Shown here piece after piece: positions 1 through 5,939 of a DNA stretch of 5,939 nt; position 1 is the stretch's first letter; each line of letters starts with the position of its first letter. Made by a program: the position numbers and the translations under genes. The notes below the pieces were generated by a model. That model saw nothing but the letters and a program-made list of their open reading frames with translations. It was not told the DNA's origin and made no database searches. The stretch is from an uncultured Ardenticatenia bacterium (GTDB lineage Bacteria > Chloroflexota > Anaerolineae > Promineifilales > Promineifilaceae), in the NCBI GenBank assembly GCA_937858165.1, contig CALLZA010000525.1:1-5939 (forward strand), read 5' to 3'.

Positions 1-127
1 TATGTGTATTGTTGATGTCTTAGTTGTTTCGGCGTCATTTCTGTGTTCGGCCCACATTGTGGTTTAACAGCTTGACATTATATTTACAGGTGGTGTACGG
101 TATTGGCGTTATTTTTTTTTTTTTTTT
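1..127. other. Non-genomic sequencing noise beyond the P7 adapter
   Basis: This stretch lies outside the flow-cell end of the P7 adapter, where no template exists. It is a run of 16 T (112-127) directly abutting the adapter, preceded by low-complexity T/G-rich sequence. Read on the minus strand it is adapter, then poly-A, then random calls, which is what a read gives when it runs off the end of a short library molecule. The promoter-like string near 72-85 and any reading frame here should be ignored. Confidence 0.95.
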
Positions 128-193
128 CAAGCAGAAGACGGCATACGAGATCTAGTACGGTCTCGTGGGCTCGGAGATGTGTATAAGAGACAG
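128..193. other. Illumina Nextera P7 / i7 index / transposon-end adapter
   Basis: The order is exact: the P7 flow-cell sequence (128-151), an 8-base index CTAGTACG (152-159, matching Nextera N702 as I recall it), then the Nextera read-2 primer site and 19-bp mosaic end (160-193, ending GTATAAGAGACAG). Genomic sequence begins at 194. Translations of this segment give the familiar contaminant peptides MCIRDR (plus strand) and SYTHLRAHET or LLYTSPSPRD (minus strand). Confidence 0.99.
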
Positions 194-422
194 GCGACGG
201 GGCCAGACGGATCGAGACCAGGTCGTCGTAGGGCTTGCCCAGCGCCTCGGCCATCTTGACGATCTTGTCGGCGCGGGGGTACTTGCGCCCCTTCTCGATC
301 TCGGTCAGGTACGACGGCGACATCTCCGCCATGCGGGCCAGGTCGGTGAGCGTCAGCCCCGCTTCCAGCCGGGCCTGGCGCAGTTTCATGCCGAAGATGA
401 TGTTGATGAGGTCCATACTCAT
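194..422 (-). CDS. XRE-family HTH transcriptional regulator, N-terminal part (RamB/ScfR-like candidate)
   Basis: This is a partial gene: 76 codons are genomic, and the rest is lost because the contig turns into adapter at 193. The visible protein is a complete Cro/C1-type (XRE) helix-turn-helix domain. It starts MSMDLINIIFGMKLRQARL, followed by the recognition-helix region MSPSYLTEIEKGRKYPRADK (about residues 34-53) and a final helix ending in YDDLVSIRL. The FG-x-KLRQxR entry and the SxSYLxEIEKGKKYP-type core resemble the N-termini of long XRE regulators that carry an IrrE/ImmA-like domain and a DUF2083 domain (short-chain fatty acyl regulators, including RamB). Those C-terminal domains cannot be seen here. 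I chose ATG 422; ATG 416 is also possible, and neither has a clear Shine-Dalgarno sequence. Upstream TTG starts would translate the hairpin and are unlikely. It is divergent from aceB, so control of that operon is inferred from position. Confidence 0.85.
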
Positions 423-427
423 TGACG

Positions 428-483
428 GTTGTCGGTTGTCGGGTGTCCGTGCCTTCCAGCACGGACACCCGACAACTGACAAC
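428..483. repeat. Large hairpin built from GTTGTCG-type heptamers
   Basis: Two 25-nt arms (428-452 and 459-483) pair with only one G-T wobble around a 6-nt loop CTTCCA. The core of each arm (GTTGTCGGGTGTCCGTGC and its complement) is perfect over 18 bp. The left arm begins with a 7-bp tandem repeat (GTTGTCG GTTGTCG), and the right flank carries the mirrored form (GACAACT GACAACT). The hairpin starts 5 bp from the regulator's ATG, so in that transcript it would sit directly over the initiation region. The 13-mer GTTGTCGGTTGTC recurs at 2286-2298, which makes this a dispersed repeat rather than a purely local structure. Confidence 0.85.
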
Positions 484-490
484 TAACCCC

Positions 491-520
491 TTTACAACCC
501 ATGACACAGTGCGCTATAAT
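491..520 (+). promoter_or_regulatory. Candidate sigma-70 promoter P1 facing aceB
   Basis: TTTACA (491-496) and a perfect TATAAT (515-520) are separated by 18 bp. The predicted start is near 527, which would give a leader of about 170 nt to aceB that includes the second promoter and both long palindromes. A short perfect palindrome, ACGCAATGCGT (522-532), sits exactly on the predicted start, and TGACGCA is directly repeated at 520-526 and 546-552. Both could be a control site. Confidence 0.5.
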
Positions 521-564
521 GACGCAATGCGTTAGATGTTGATCGTGACGCATGGGAGCAAGTC

Positions 565-580
565 TAGCGAATTTTCGCTA
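565..580. promoter_or_regulatory. Upstream palindromic operator candidate (TAGCGAA-TT-TTCGCTA)
   Basis: This is an inverted repeat with perfect 7-bp arms around a 2-bp centre. It shares the core GCGAAwwTTCGC with the second palindrome at 650-661. Its centre lies about 70 bp upstream of the predicted P2 start and 83 bp from the centre of the other copy, close to eight helical turns, so the two would face the same side of the DNA. It also overlaps a weak possible minus-strand promoter for the regulator gene (TTGCTG complementing 583-588 and TAGACT complementing 561-566, 16-bp spacer), which would fit autoregulation. The binding protein is not identified. Confidence 0.6.
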
Positions 581-606
581 ATCAGCAAGGGCGCGAGCCA
601 ATTTCC

Positions 607-636
607 TTGACAAATTGCGATCGGTTCTCTTATACT
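607..636 (+). promoter_or_regulatory. Candidate sigma-70 promoter P2 of the aceBA operon
   Basis: A perfect TTGACA (607-612) and TATACT (631-636) are spaced 18 bp apart. Transcription should begin near 643, giving a leader of about 57 nt to the aceB ATG at 700. The promoter lies between two near-identical palindromes, one upstream of the -35 box and one just after the predicted start, a typical arrangement for a repressible promoter. Confidence 0.7.
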
Positions 637-649
637 GGCTGTACTGTTG

Positions 650-661
650 GCGAATATTCGC
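650..661. promoter_or_regulatory. Downstream palindromic operator candidate (GCGAATATTCGC)
   Basis: This is a perfect 12-bp palindrome extending as GGCGAATATTCGCT, and it matches the copy at 565-580 in its core. It lies at about +7 to +19 relative to the predicted P2 start. Protein bound here would block promoter clearance or early elongation. Together with the upstream copy it could support a repression loop of about 83 bp. Confidence 0.65.
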
Positions 662-699
662 TGACAGTGAAGGTTATCTAGGACGTGGAGAGGATCAGG

Positions 700-2285
<1,586 letters not shown>

Positions 2286-2286
<1 letters not shown>

Positions 2287-2346
2287 TTGTCGGTTGTCAA
2301 TAAGACCGTGGGTCAGAAGCACCCTGGAACCTAGAACCTAGAACCT
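2286..2346. repeat. Heptamer repeats in the aceB-aceA spacer
   Basis: The 76-bp spacer contains two period-7 elements. GTTGTCGGTTGTC (2286-2298) begins on the last base of the aceB stop codon and is identical to part of the hairpin at 428-440. A second element, GAACCTA repeated about 2.9 times, covers 2327-2346 and ends just before the aceA ribosome site GGAGG (2351-2355). Tandem heptamers of this kind are known between genes in filamentous cyanobacteria and, from memory, in Anaerolineae-type Chloroflexota. There is no convincing promoter or terminator here, so aceB and aceA are probably cotranscribed. Confidence 0.8.
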
Positions 2347-2362
2347 GAATGGAGGCGTGAGG

Positions 2363-3673
2363 ATGTTCAAACCATACAATGTAGCCAAGCTGAAGGATGA
2401 TTGGGAACTGAACAAGCGTTGGCAGGGCATCACCCGGCCGTATTCGGCTGAGGACGTGGTGCGGCTGCGCGGCTCGGTGCAGATCGAGTATACCCTGGCC
2501 CGCATGGGGGCCGAGCGGCTGTGGCGGCTGATGCAGCAGGAGAACTACGTGCCGGCGCTGGGGGCCGTGACCGGCAATCAGGCGGTGCAGCAGGTGCAGG
2601 CCGGGCTGAAGGCGATCTACGTCAGCGGCTGGCAGGTGGCCGGCGACGGCAACACGGCCGCCCAGACCTACCCCGACCAGAGCCTCTACCCGTCCGACAG
2701 CGTGCCCAACCTGGTGCGTCGCATCAACAACGCCCTCATGCGCGCCGACCAGATTCACCACATGAACGAAGAAGATGGCGTCTACTGGTTCGCGCCCATC
2801 GTCGCCGATGCCGAGTCGGGCTTTGGCGGCTCGCTCAACGCCTTTGAACTGATGAAGGCGATGATCGAGGCCGGGGCGGCCGGCGTCCACTTTGAGGATC
2901 AGCTTTCGTCGGCCAAGAAGTGCGGCCACATGGGCGGCAAGGTGCTGGTGCCGACGCGCGAGTTCGTCCAGAAGCTGGTGGCGGCGCGGTTGGCGGCCGA
3001 CGTGATGGGCGTGCCCAGCGTCCTCATCGCCCGCACCGACGCCAACGGCGCGCAACTGCTGACGACGGACATTGACCCCAACGATGTGCCGTTCATCTAT
3101 GGCGACCGGACGGTCGAGGGGTTCCACCACATCAACGGCGGCATCGAGTGTGCCATCAGCCGCGGTCTGGCCTACGCCCCCTACGCCGACGTCATCTGGT
3201 GTGAGACGTCGCACCCGGATATGGACGAGGCGCGCCAGTTCGCCGACGCCATCCACGACAAGTTCCCCGGCAAGCTGCTGGCCTACAACTGCTCGCCGTC
3301 GTTCAATTGGCGGCGCAATCTCAGCGAGGCGCAGATCGCCAACTTCCAGAAAGAACTGGGCCAGATGGGCTACGCCTTCCAGTTCGTGACGCTGGCCGGC
3401 TTCCACACGCTGAACGCCAGCATGTTCCAACTGGCCGTGGGCTACCGCGAGTCGGGCATGGCCGCCTACTCCCACTTCCAGCAGAGCGAGTTCGAGCTGG
3501 AGCACGAGCACGGCTTCCGCGCCATCAAGCACCAGAGTTTCGTCGGCGCGGGTTACTTCGACGAGGTGCAGATGGTGGTTTCGGCCGGGGAGTCGTCGAC
3601 TGTGGCCCTCAGGGGTTCGACCGAAGAGGAGCAGTTCGACGAAGAGACGCCGGTCGTCCATTTCCCGGCGTAG
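2363..3673 (+). CDS. aceA: Isocitrate lyase
   Basis: It cleaves isocitrate to glyoxylate and succinate, the first step of the glyoxylate shunt, and so competes with isocitrate dehydrogenase. The protein is 436 residues (E. coli AceA is 434). The catalytic signature KKCGHMGGK is at residues 185-193, with the nucleophile C187. The Mg2+-binding Asp is D149 in [10 protein letters not shown], and the substrate-binding NCSPSFNW is at 309-316. The segment [17 protein letters not shown] and the C-terminal GSTEEEQF are typical of the bacterial AceA subfamily. The tail then runs about ten residues beyond the usual end ([11 protein letters not shown]). I chose ATG 2363 because GGAGG (2351-2355) is 7 bp upstream; GTG 2357 is too close to it. 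The gene lies directly after aceB and is followed by a hairpin. No aceK (isocitrate dehydrogenase kinase/phosphatase) is seen after it. Confidence 0.98.
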   Translation: MFKPYNVAKLKDDWELNKRWQGITRPYSAEDVVRLRGSVQIEYTLARMGAERLWRLMQQENYVPALGAVTGNQAVQQVQAGLKAIYVSGWQVAGDGNTAAQTYPDQSLYPSDSVPNLVRRINNALMRADQIHHMNEEDGVYWFAPIVADAESGFGGSLNAFELMKAMIEAGAAGVHFEDQLSSAKKCGHMGGKVLVPTREFVQKLVAARLAADVMGVPSVLIARTDANGAQLLTTDIDPNDVPFIYGDRTVEGFHHINGGIECAISRGLAYAPYADVIWCETSHPDMDEARQFADAIHDKFPGKLLAYNCSPSFNWRRNLSEAQIANFQKELGQMGYAFQFVTLAGFHTLNASMFQLAVGYRESGMAAYSHFQQSEFELEHEHGFRAIKHQSFVGAGYFDEVQMVVSAGESSTVALRGSTEEEQFDEETPVVHFPA

Positions 3674-3707
3674 CCGCTACCTGCTACTCCATTTCATTTC
3701 TCCTTCG

Positions 3708-3745
3708 GTGAAAGGGGGATGGTCGCCCGGCCATCCCCCTTTCGC
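3708..3745 (+). terminator. Terminator-like hairpin after aceA
   Basis: AAAGGGGGATGG (3711-3722) pairs perfectly with CCATCCCCCTTT (3731-3742), and pairing extends to 3708/3745 with one wobble. It lies 35 bp after the aceA stop. The stem is strong, but the following sequence (CGCGTGTTGTGG) is only weakly T-rich, so it may act as a 3' end stabiliser or a poor intrinsic terminator rather than a canonical one. Confidence 0.6.
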
Positions 3746-3749
3746 GTGT

Positions 3750-3779
3750 TGTGGCACAGGATAAGAATCCTGTGCTACA
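3750..3779. repeat. REP-like imperfect palindrome
   Basis: TGTGGCACAGGAT and ATCCTGTGCTACA pair around an AAGA loop. The 9-bp inner stem (3754-3762 and 3767-3775) is perfect, with one G-T wobble outside it. It ends three bases before the Shine-Dalgarno sequence of the methyltransferase. The form, a compact palindrome with a GCACAGG core, looks like a dispersed intergenic repeat, but only one copy lies in this window, so that status is inferred. Confidence 0.6.
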
Positions 3780-3791
3780 GTGGAGGCGAGA

Positions 3792-4433
3792 ATGAATTGC
3801 TGTCCACACTGCCAGAGCGCGGACCGCTTCTTCGACCAGCGCGTGGCCGCGGCCGACCTGCGCCACTACCGGCAGCACGGCGCGACGGGCACGACCCGAC
3901 AGCTTCTCGACGCGCTGACGTCGGCCGGGGTCGCTGGGATGACCCTGCTCGACATCGGCGGCGGCATCGGTGTCATCCAGCACGAACTGCGCGCCGCCGG
4001 AGTGAATGAAATCACGGGTGTTGACGCCTCACGCGCCTACCTGGCGATGGCCCGCAGCGAAGCCGAGAGGTTGGGCTACGCCACGGTCACCCGCTACGTC
4101 TACGGCGATTTCGTGGCCCTGGCCGATGAGATTGCGGCGGCCGACATCGTCACCCTGGATCGGGTCATCTGCTGCTACCCGGACATGGCCGCGCTCATGC
4201 ACAGCGCCGCTGCCAAAGCTGGACGCCTCCTGGGACTGGTCTACCCGCGTGATAGGTGGTGGACAAAGGCAGGCGTGGCGATTCTGAACTTAGGCCCGCG
4301 CGTGCGCGGCAGTGCCTTTCGCTCGTTCGTCCATCCGACGGCGGCGGTGGAAGGGGTAGCTGCGGCCAACGGGCTGCGGCGGATCGCTCACCACGAGGGG
4401 GCAATTTGGCAGGTGGTGGTGTTTGCGCGATGA
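3792..4433 (+). CDS. Class I SAM-dependent methyltransferase, unknown substrate
   Basis: The protein is 213 residues, soluble, with no signal peptide. The Rossmann-fold methyltransferase motifs are clear: motif I LLDIGGGIGVI around D54, the acidic residue ending strand 2 in VDAS (D78), and GDF (D106). A conserved-looking block, DRVICCYPDM, spans 123-132. The N-terminus has a cysteine cluster, MNCCPHC (C3, C4, C7), that could bind a metal. The FFDxR...DLxxYR...TTRxLLDAL segment before motif I matches, from memory, a widespread uncharacterised family distantly like magnesium-protoporphyrin O-methyltransferase. The substrate is unknown, and nothing here suggests chlorophyll synthesis. I chose ATG 3792 because GGAGG (3782-3786) lies 5 bp upstream; GTG 3780 would overlap it. 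The DinB-like gene follows 27 bp later and probably shares its transcript. A decayed copy of this gene's 3' end lies at 5048-5124. Confidence 0.85.
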   Translation: MNCCPHCQSADRFFDQRVAAADLRHYRQHGATGTTRQLLDALTSAGVAGMTLLDIGGGIGVIQHELRAAGVNEITGVDASRAYLAMARSEAERLGYATVTRYVYGDFVALADEIAAADIVTLDRVICCYPDMAALMHSAAAKAGRLLGLVYPRDRWWTKAGVAILNLGPRVRGSAFRSFVHPTAAVEGVAAANGLRRIAHHEGAIWQVVVFAR

Positions 4434-4460
4434 TGTAGATGTGTTTTCAGGAGTTTGAAT

Positions 4461-5033
4461 ATGCCAACATCCAGTGACTCGCTGGCGAAAGTCTTTGAAG
4501 GCTGGGAGGGCTATCGACAGAGCATCATCCACACGGTTGCCCCTTTGACTCCCGAACAACTGCTGTGGCGTCCGGCCGCGCATCTACGTTCAGTTGGTGA
4601 ACTCGTGCGGCACATAGCCCTGGGGCCTATTGGCTGGTTTCTGTGGATGGGCGCGCCCGGTAGTGACGAACTCGCCGGGCGAATTACGGTCTGGGAAGCT
4701 GACTCGCATGGCAACCGGTACGTGATTGAGGCCGCGATTGATATTACCGATCAGGCTGGCGAGTTGGTCAAGTGGCTTGACGCCTCCGGGAAGATGATCG
4801 CTGACACGCTGCGGGCCTGGACAGTGGCGGATCTTCAGAAGACCTACCGGCATACCTGGAATGGGAACACGTACGCCATCTCCAGGCAATGGACGCTCTG
4901 GCGCATCCTGGCCCACGACCTGCATCACGGCGGAGAGTTGGCTATCTTGTTGGGAATGCAGGGTATAGAGAACTTTGAACTTGGCTATTTAGGTGGGCAC
5001 ATTGTTCTGCCGTCGCTGGCCGATCCGGGTTGA
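4461..5033 (+). CDS. DinB-family (DinB/YfiT four-helix) metal-binding protein
   Basis: The protein is 190 residues, slightly longer than most DinB-fold proteins (about 150-180). The fold is recognised by the helix-1 region LTPEQLLWRPAAHLRSVGEL, then RHIALGPIGWF, and the late LWRILAHDLHHGGELAILLGMQ. The expected metal triad is present: H51, and H152 with H156 in an HxxxH motif. The superfamily includes DNA-damage-inducible DinB of Bacillus and bacillithiol- or mycothiol-dependent transferases; which activity this one has cannot be told. It is not DNA polymerase IV, despite the shared name in E. coli. ATG 4461 follows AGGAG (4449-4453) by 7 bp. Its base composition looks lower in GC than aceB/aceA, and it is bracketed by the methyltransferase and a broken copy of that gene's 3' end, which suggests it arrived or was rearranged separately. 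Confidence 0.85.
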   Translation: MPTSSDSLAKVFEGWEGYRQSIIHTVAPLTPEQLLWRPAAHLRSVGELVRHIALGPIGWFLWMGAPGSDELAGRITVWEADSHGNRYVIEAAIDITDQAGELVKWLDASGKMIADTLRAWTVADLQKTYRHTWNGNTYAISRQWTLWRILAHDLHHGGELAILLGMQGIENFELGYLGGHIVLPSLADPG

Positions 5034-5047
5034 AAGGATGGCAACAT

Positions 5048-5124
5048 ATAGTTGCGGAGAATGGACTACGCAAGACTATCCATTACGTGGGGGGATTTGG
5101 CAGGTGGTGATGTTTGCGCGTTAA
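5048..5124 (+). pseudogene. Frameshifted remnant of a second methyltransferase 3' end
   Basis: The stretch repeats the 3' end of the methyltransferase at 3792-4433. Bases 5095-5120 match 4404-4429 at 25 of 26 positions, and more diverged similarity continues leftwards to about 5048. In frame it reads VAENGLRKTIHYVGG, matching AAANGLRRIAHHEGA. A one-base deletion near 5094 then shifts the frame, after which WQVVMFAR and a stop (5122-5124) match WQVVVFAR and the stop of the intact gene. No start, ribosome site or upstream domain remains. The two frames sharing one residue pattern indicate descent from a coding paralogue, not a chance match. Confidence 0.85.
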
Positions 5125-5159
5125 TGCCAATCATGTCGGCCTTAATGTACGCTGGCTAT

Positions 5160-5190
5160 TTGATAGGTTGAGATGCTGACACATTATAAT
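5160..5190 (+). promoter_or_regulatory. Candidate promoter giving a leaderless lipoprotein mRNA
   Basis: A perfect TATAAT (5185-5190) ends 7 bp before the ATG at 5198, so transcription should begin at or next to the start codon. TTGATA (5160-5165) is a possible -35 box with a long 19-bp spacer. No Shine-Dalgarno sequence precedes the ATG (CATTATAATCTACTCA), which supports a leaderless message. Confidence 0.6.
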
Positions 5191-5197
5191 CTACTCA

Positions 5198-5724
5198 ATG
5201 CGTCTTCTAACTATCCTCCTTCTACTTCTCCTGGTTCCGTTGGCCGCTTGCCGCCAGGCACCCGTGCCGGAGCAGCCGACGGCCGCCCCGCCCGTGGTGC
5301 CATCGGCCACACCGATTGACGCGAGTCCGGCCGTCACCTCTGCCCCGACCGACCAGATCTTTGTTCCCGTCGCCCCCGGCGAAGCGGTGTCCGCCACCAC
5401 CGGCTACCCAGCACCCTCCCCTAACCCCTCCCAGGGAGAGGGGGATTCCACCGCCACACCTGCCCCACCAACGCCTACCCCCGAGCCGGCCTACCCCGAA
5501 TACACCGGCCCACCCCTGAACCGCGACGAGGTCGGCATTCAGATCTACCTCCACCGCCAGGACGTGCGCGACCTGCTGCGCCACTTCGAGGCGCTGGGCG
5601 TGGGCTGGGTCAAGGTGCAGGTGTCGTGGAAGCTCCACGAGCCGCGGCCGGGCGAGTACAACGAGGAGCTATTTGGCGAACTCGACCGCCTCGTCGCCGG
5701 GGCCAACGGGCAGGACGTCAAGGT
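5198..5724 (+). CDS. Secreted lipoprotein with glycoside-hydrolase-like TIM-barrel domain, N-terminal part
   Basis: This is a partial gene: 175 full codons before adapter sequence begins at 5725. Residues 1-18 form a lipoprotein signal peptide: a short basic start (MR), a leucine-rich core (LLTILLLLLLV) and the lipobox LAAC with C18 as the lipidated cysteine. A Pro/Thr/Ala/Ser-rich linker runs from about 19 to 105 and contains a repeat-derived segment (PSPNPSQGEGD). A folded domain starts near residue 111 with VGIQIYLHRQDVRDLLRHFE, then LGVGWVKVQVSWKLHEPRPGEYN, the start of a (beta/alpha)8 barrel as in clan GH-A glycosidases. In such proteins found in Chloroflexota, the W...EPxxGxY pattern follows the first barrel strands. 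The catalytic glutamates would lie beyond the break, so enzyme activity is inferred. ATG 5198 is supported by the signal peptide and the adjacent -10 box. Confidence 0.75.
5412..5446. repeat. Palindromic repeat element inside the lipoprotein linker
   Basis: ACCCCTCCC (5424-5432) is followed by AGGGAGAGGGGGA (5433-5445), an imperfect inverted repeat. With the preceding CACCCTCCCCTA it resembles the common CCCTCTCCC-AGGGAGAGGG dispersed palindrome of many GC-rich bacterial genomes. Here it is read through in frame as PSPNPSQGEGDS, within the unstructured linker where an insertion would be tolerated. The left arm lacks two bases relative to a perfect pairing. Confidence 0.6.
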
Positions 5725-5794
5725 CTGTCTCTTATACACATCTGACGCTGCCGACGAGCGATCTAGTGTAGATCTCGGTGGTCGCCGTATCATT
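5725..5794. other. Illumina Nextera transposon-end / i5 index / P5 adapter
   Basis: The 19-bp mosaic end (CTGTCTCTTATACACATCT, from 5725) is followed by the rest of the read-1 primer complement to 5757, an 8-base index GCGATCTA (5758-5765, the complement of Nextera N501/S501 as I recall it) and the P5 complement (5766-5794, ending GTCGCCGTATCATT). The last genomic base is 5724. Translated, it gives the well-known contaminant tail CLLYTSDAADE. Confidence 0.99.
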
Positions 5795-5939
5795 CAAAAA
5801 AAAAACACAACAACACACACACACACACACACACAACAACAAACAAGCAAAACCGAGAACACACGGAAAGCAAGAATAATCGAAGAATATAAAAGAACGA
5901 TAACAGCAAAAAAGAAGAGGAAGAGAAGATAGAAGAGAG
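5795..5939. other. Non-genomic sequencing noise beyond the P5 adapter
   Basis: Sequence past the flow-cell end of P5 has no template. It begins with a run of ten A (5796-5805), continues as A/C dinucleotide noise and ends as an A/G-rich string. The abrupt loss of GC and the position after P5 show that it is a read artefact, and the (AC)n tract near 5814-5834 is not a genuine microsatellite. Confidence 0.95.

Noticed and set aside
70..90. Promoter-like TTGACA and TTATAT strings
   Set aside because: They lie in run-off noise outside the P7 adapter and are not genomic.
165..425. Plus-strand frame beginning MGSEMCIRDR
   Set aside because: The start is pure adapter translation and the remainder is antisense to the XRE regulator.
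2297..3661. Long open frame on the minus strand (454 codons)
   Set aside because: It is the antisense of aceA. Strong GC3 bias removes stops on the opposite strand, and the protein is His/Val/Gly-rich with no recognisable domain, while aceA carries complete active-site motifs.
5812..5836. (AC)n microsatellite
   Set aside because: It lies beyond the P5 adapter, where no template exists, and follows a poly-A run, so it is a base-calling artefact.

Overview
The window is a bacterial assembly contig of about 5.5 kb (194-5724) with untrimmed Illumina Nextera adapter read-through at both ends. Bases 1-193 and 5725-5939 are not genomic: they hold P7/i7 and P5/i5 adapter sequence, followed by the poly-A (poly-T on this strand) and noise produced when a read runs past the end of its template. 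Genes that cross these junctions are truncated, and any protein extended across them is chimeric.

The real insert is GC-rich with strong GC3 bias. Several features suggest a member of the Chloroflexota (Anaerolineae/Promineifilum-like): short heptamer-type intergenic repeats, a probable leaderless promoter, and a Pro/Thr-linked lipoprotein with a TIM-barrel hydrolase domain. This assignment is inferred from style, not from a marker gene.

Layout. (1) The 5' part of an XRE-type helix-turn-helix regulator lies on the minus strand (194-422). (2) A divergent intergenic region (423-699) holds a large hairpin, two sigma-70-like promoters facing right and two near-identical palindromes placed like paired operators. 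(3) The two glyoxylate-shunt genes follow: aceB, malate synthase A (700-2286), and aceA, isocitrate lyase (2363-3673). They are separated by a 76-bp spacer with heptamer repeats and end in a terminator-like hairpin. (4) Next come a class I SAM-dependent methyltransferase (3792-4433) and a DinB-fold protein (4461-5033), probably one transcript. A frameshifted second copy of the methyltransferase 3' end lies just after the DinB gene (5048-5124). (5) The last gene is the 5' part of a lipoprotein (5198-5724) whose promoter -10 box sits 7 bp from its ATG.

How the genes work together. AceA splits isocitrate into glyoxylate and succinate, and AceB condenses glyoxylate with acetyl-CoA to malate, allowing growth on acetate, fatty acids or other C2 units. 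The truncated divergent regulator resembles the N-terminus of the ScfR/RamB group, whose member RamB controls aceA/aceB in Corynebacterium. It is therefore the obvious candidate to bind the paired palindromes. I see no wholly new system. The best leads are this regulator-operator arrangement, the duplicated methyltransferase tail around the DinB gene, the repeat element inside the lipoprotein coding sequence, and the adapter artefacts, which should be removed from the record.
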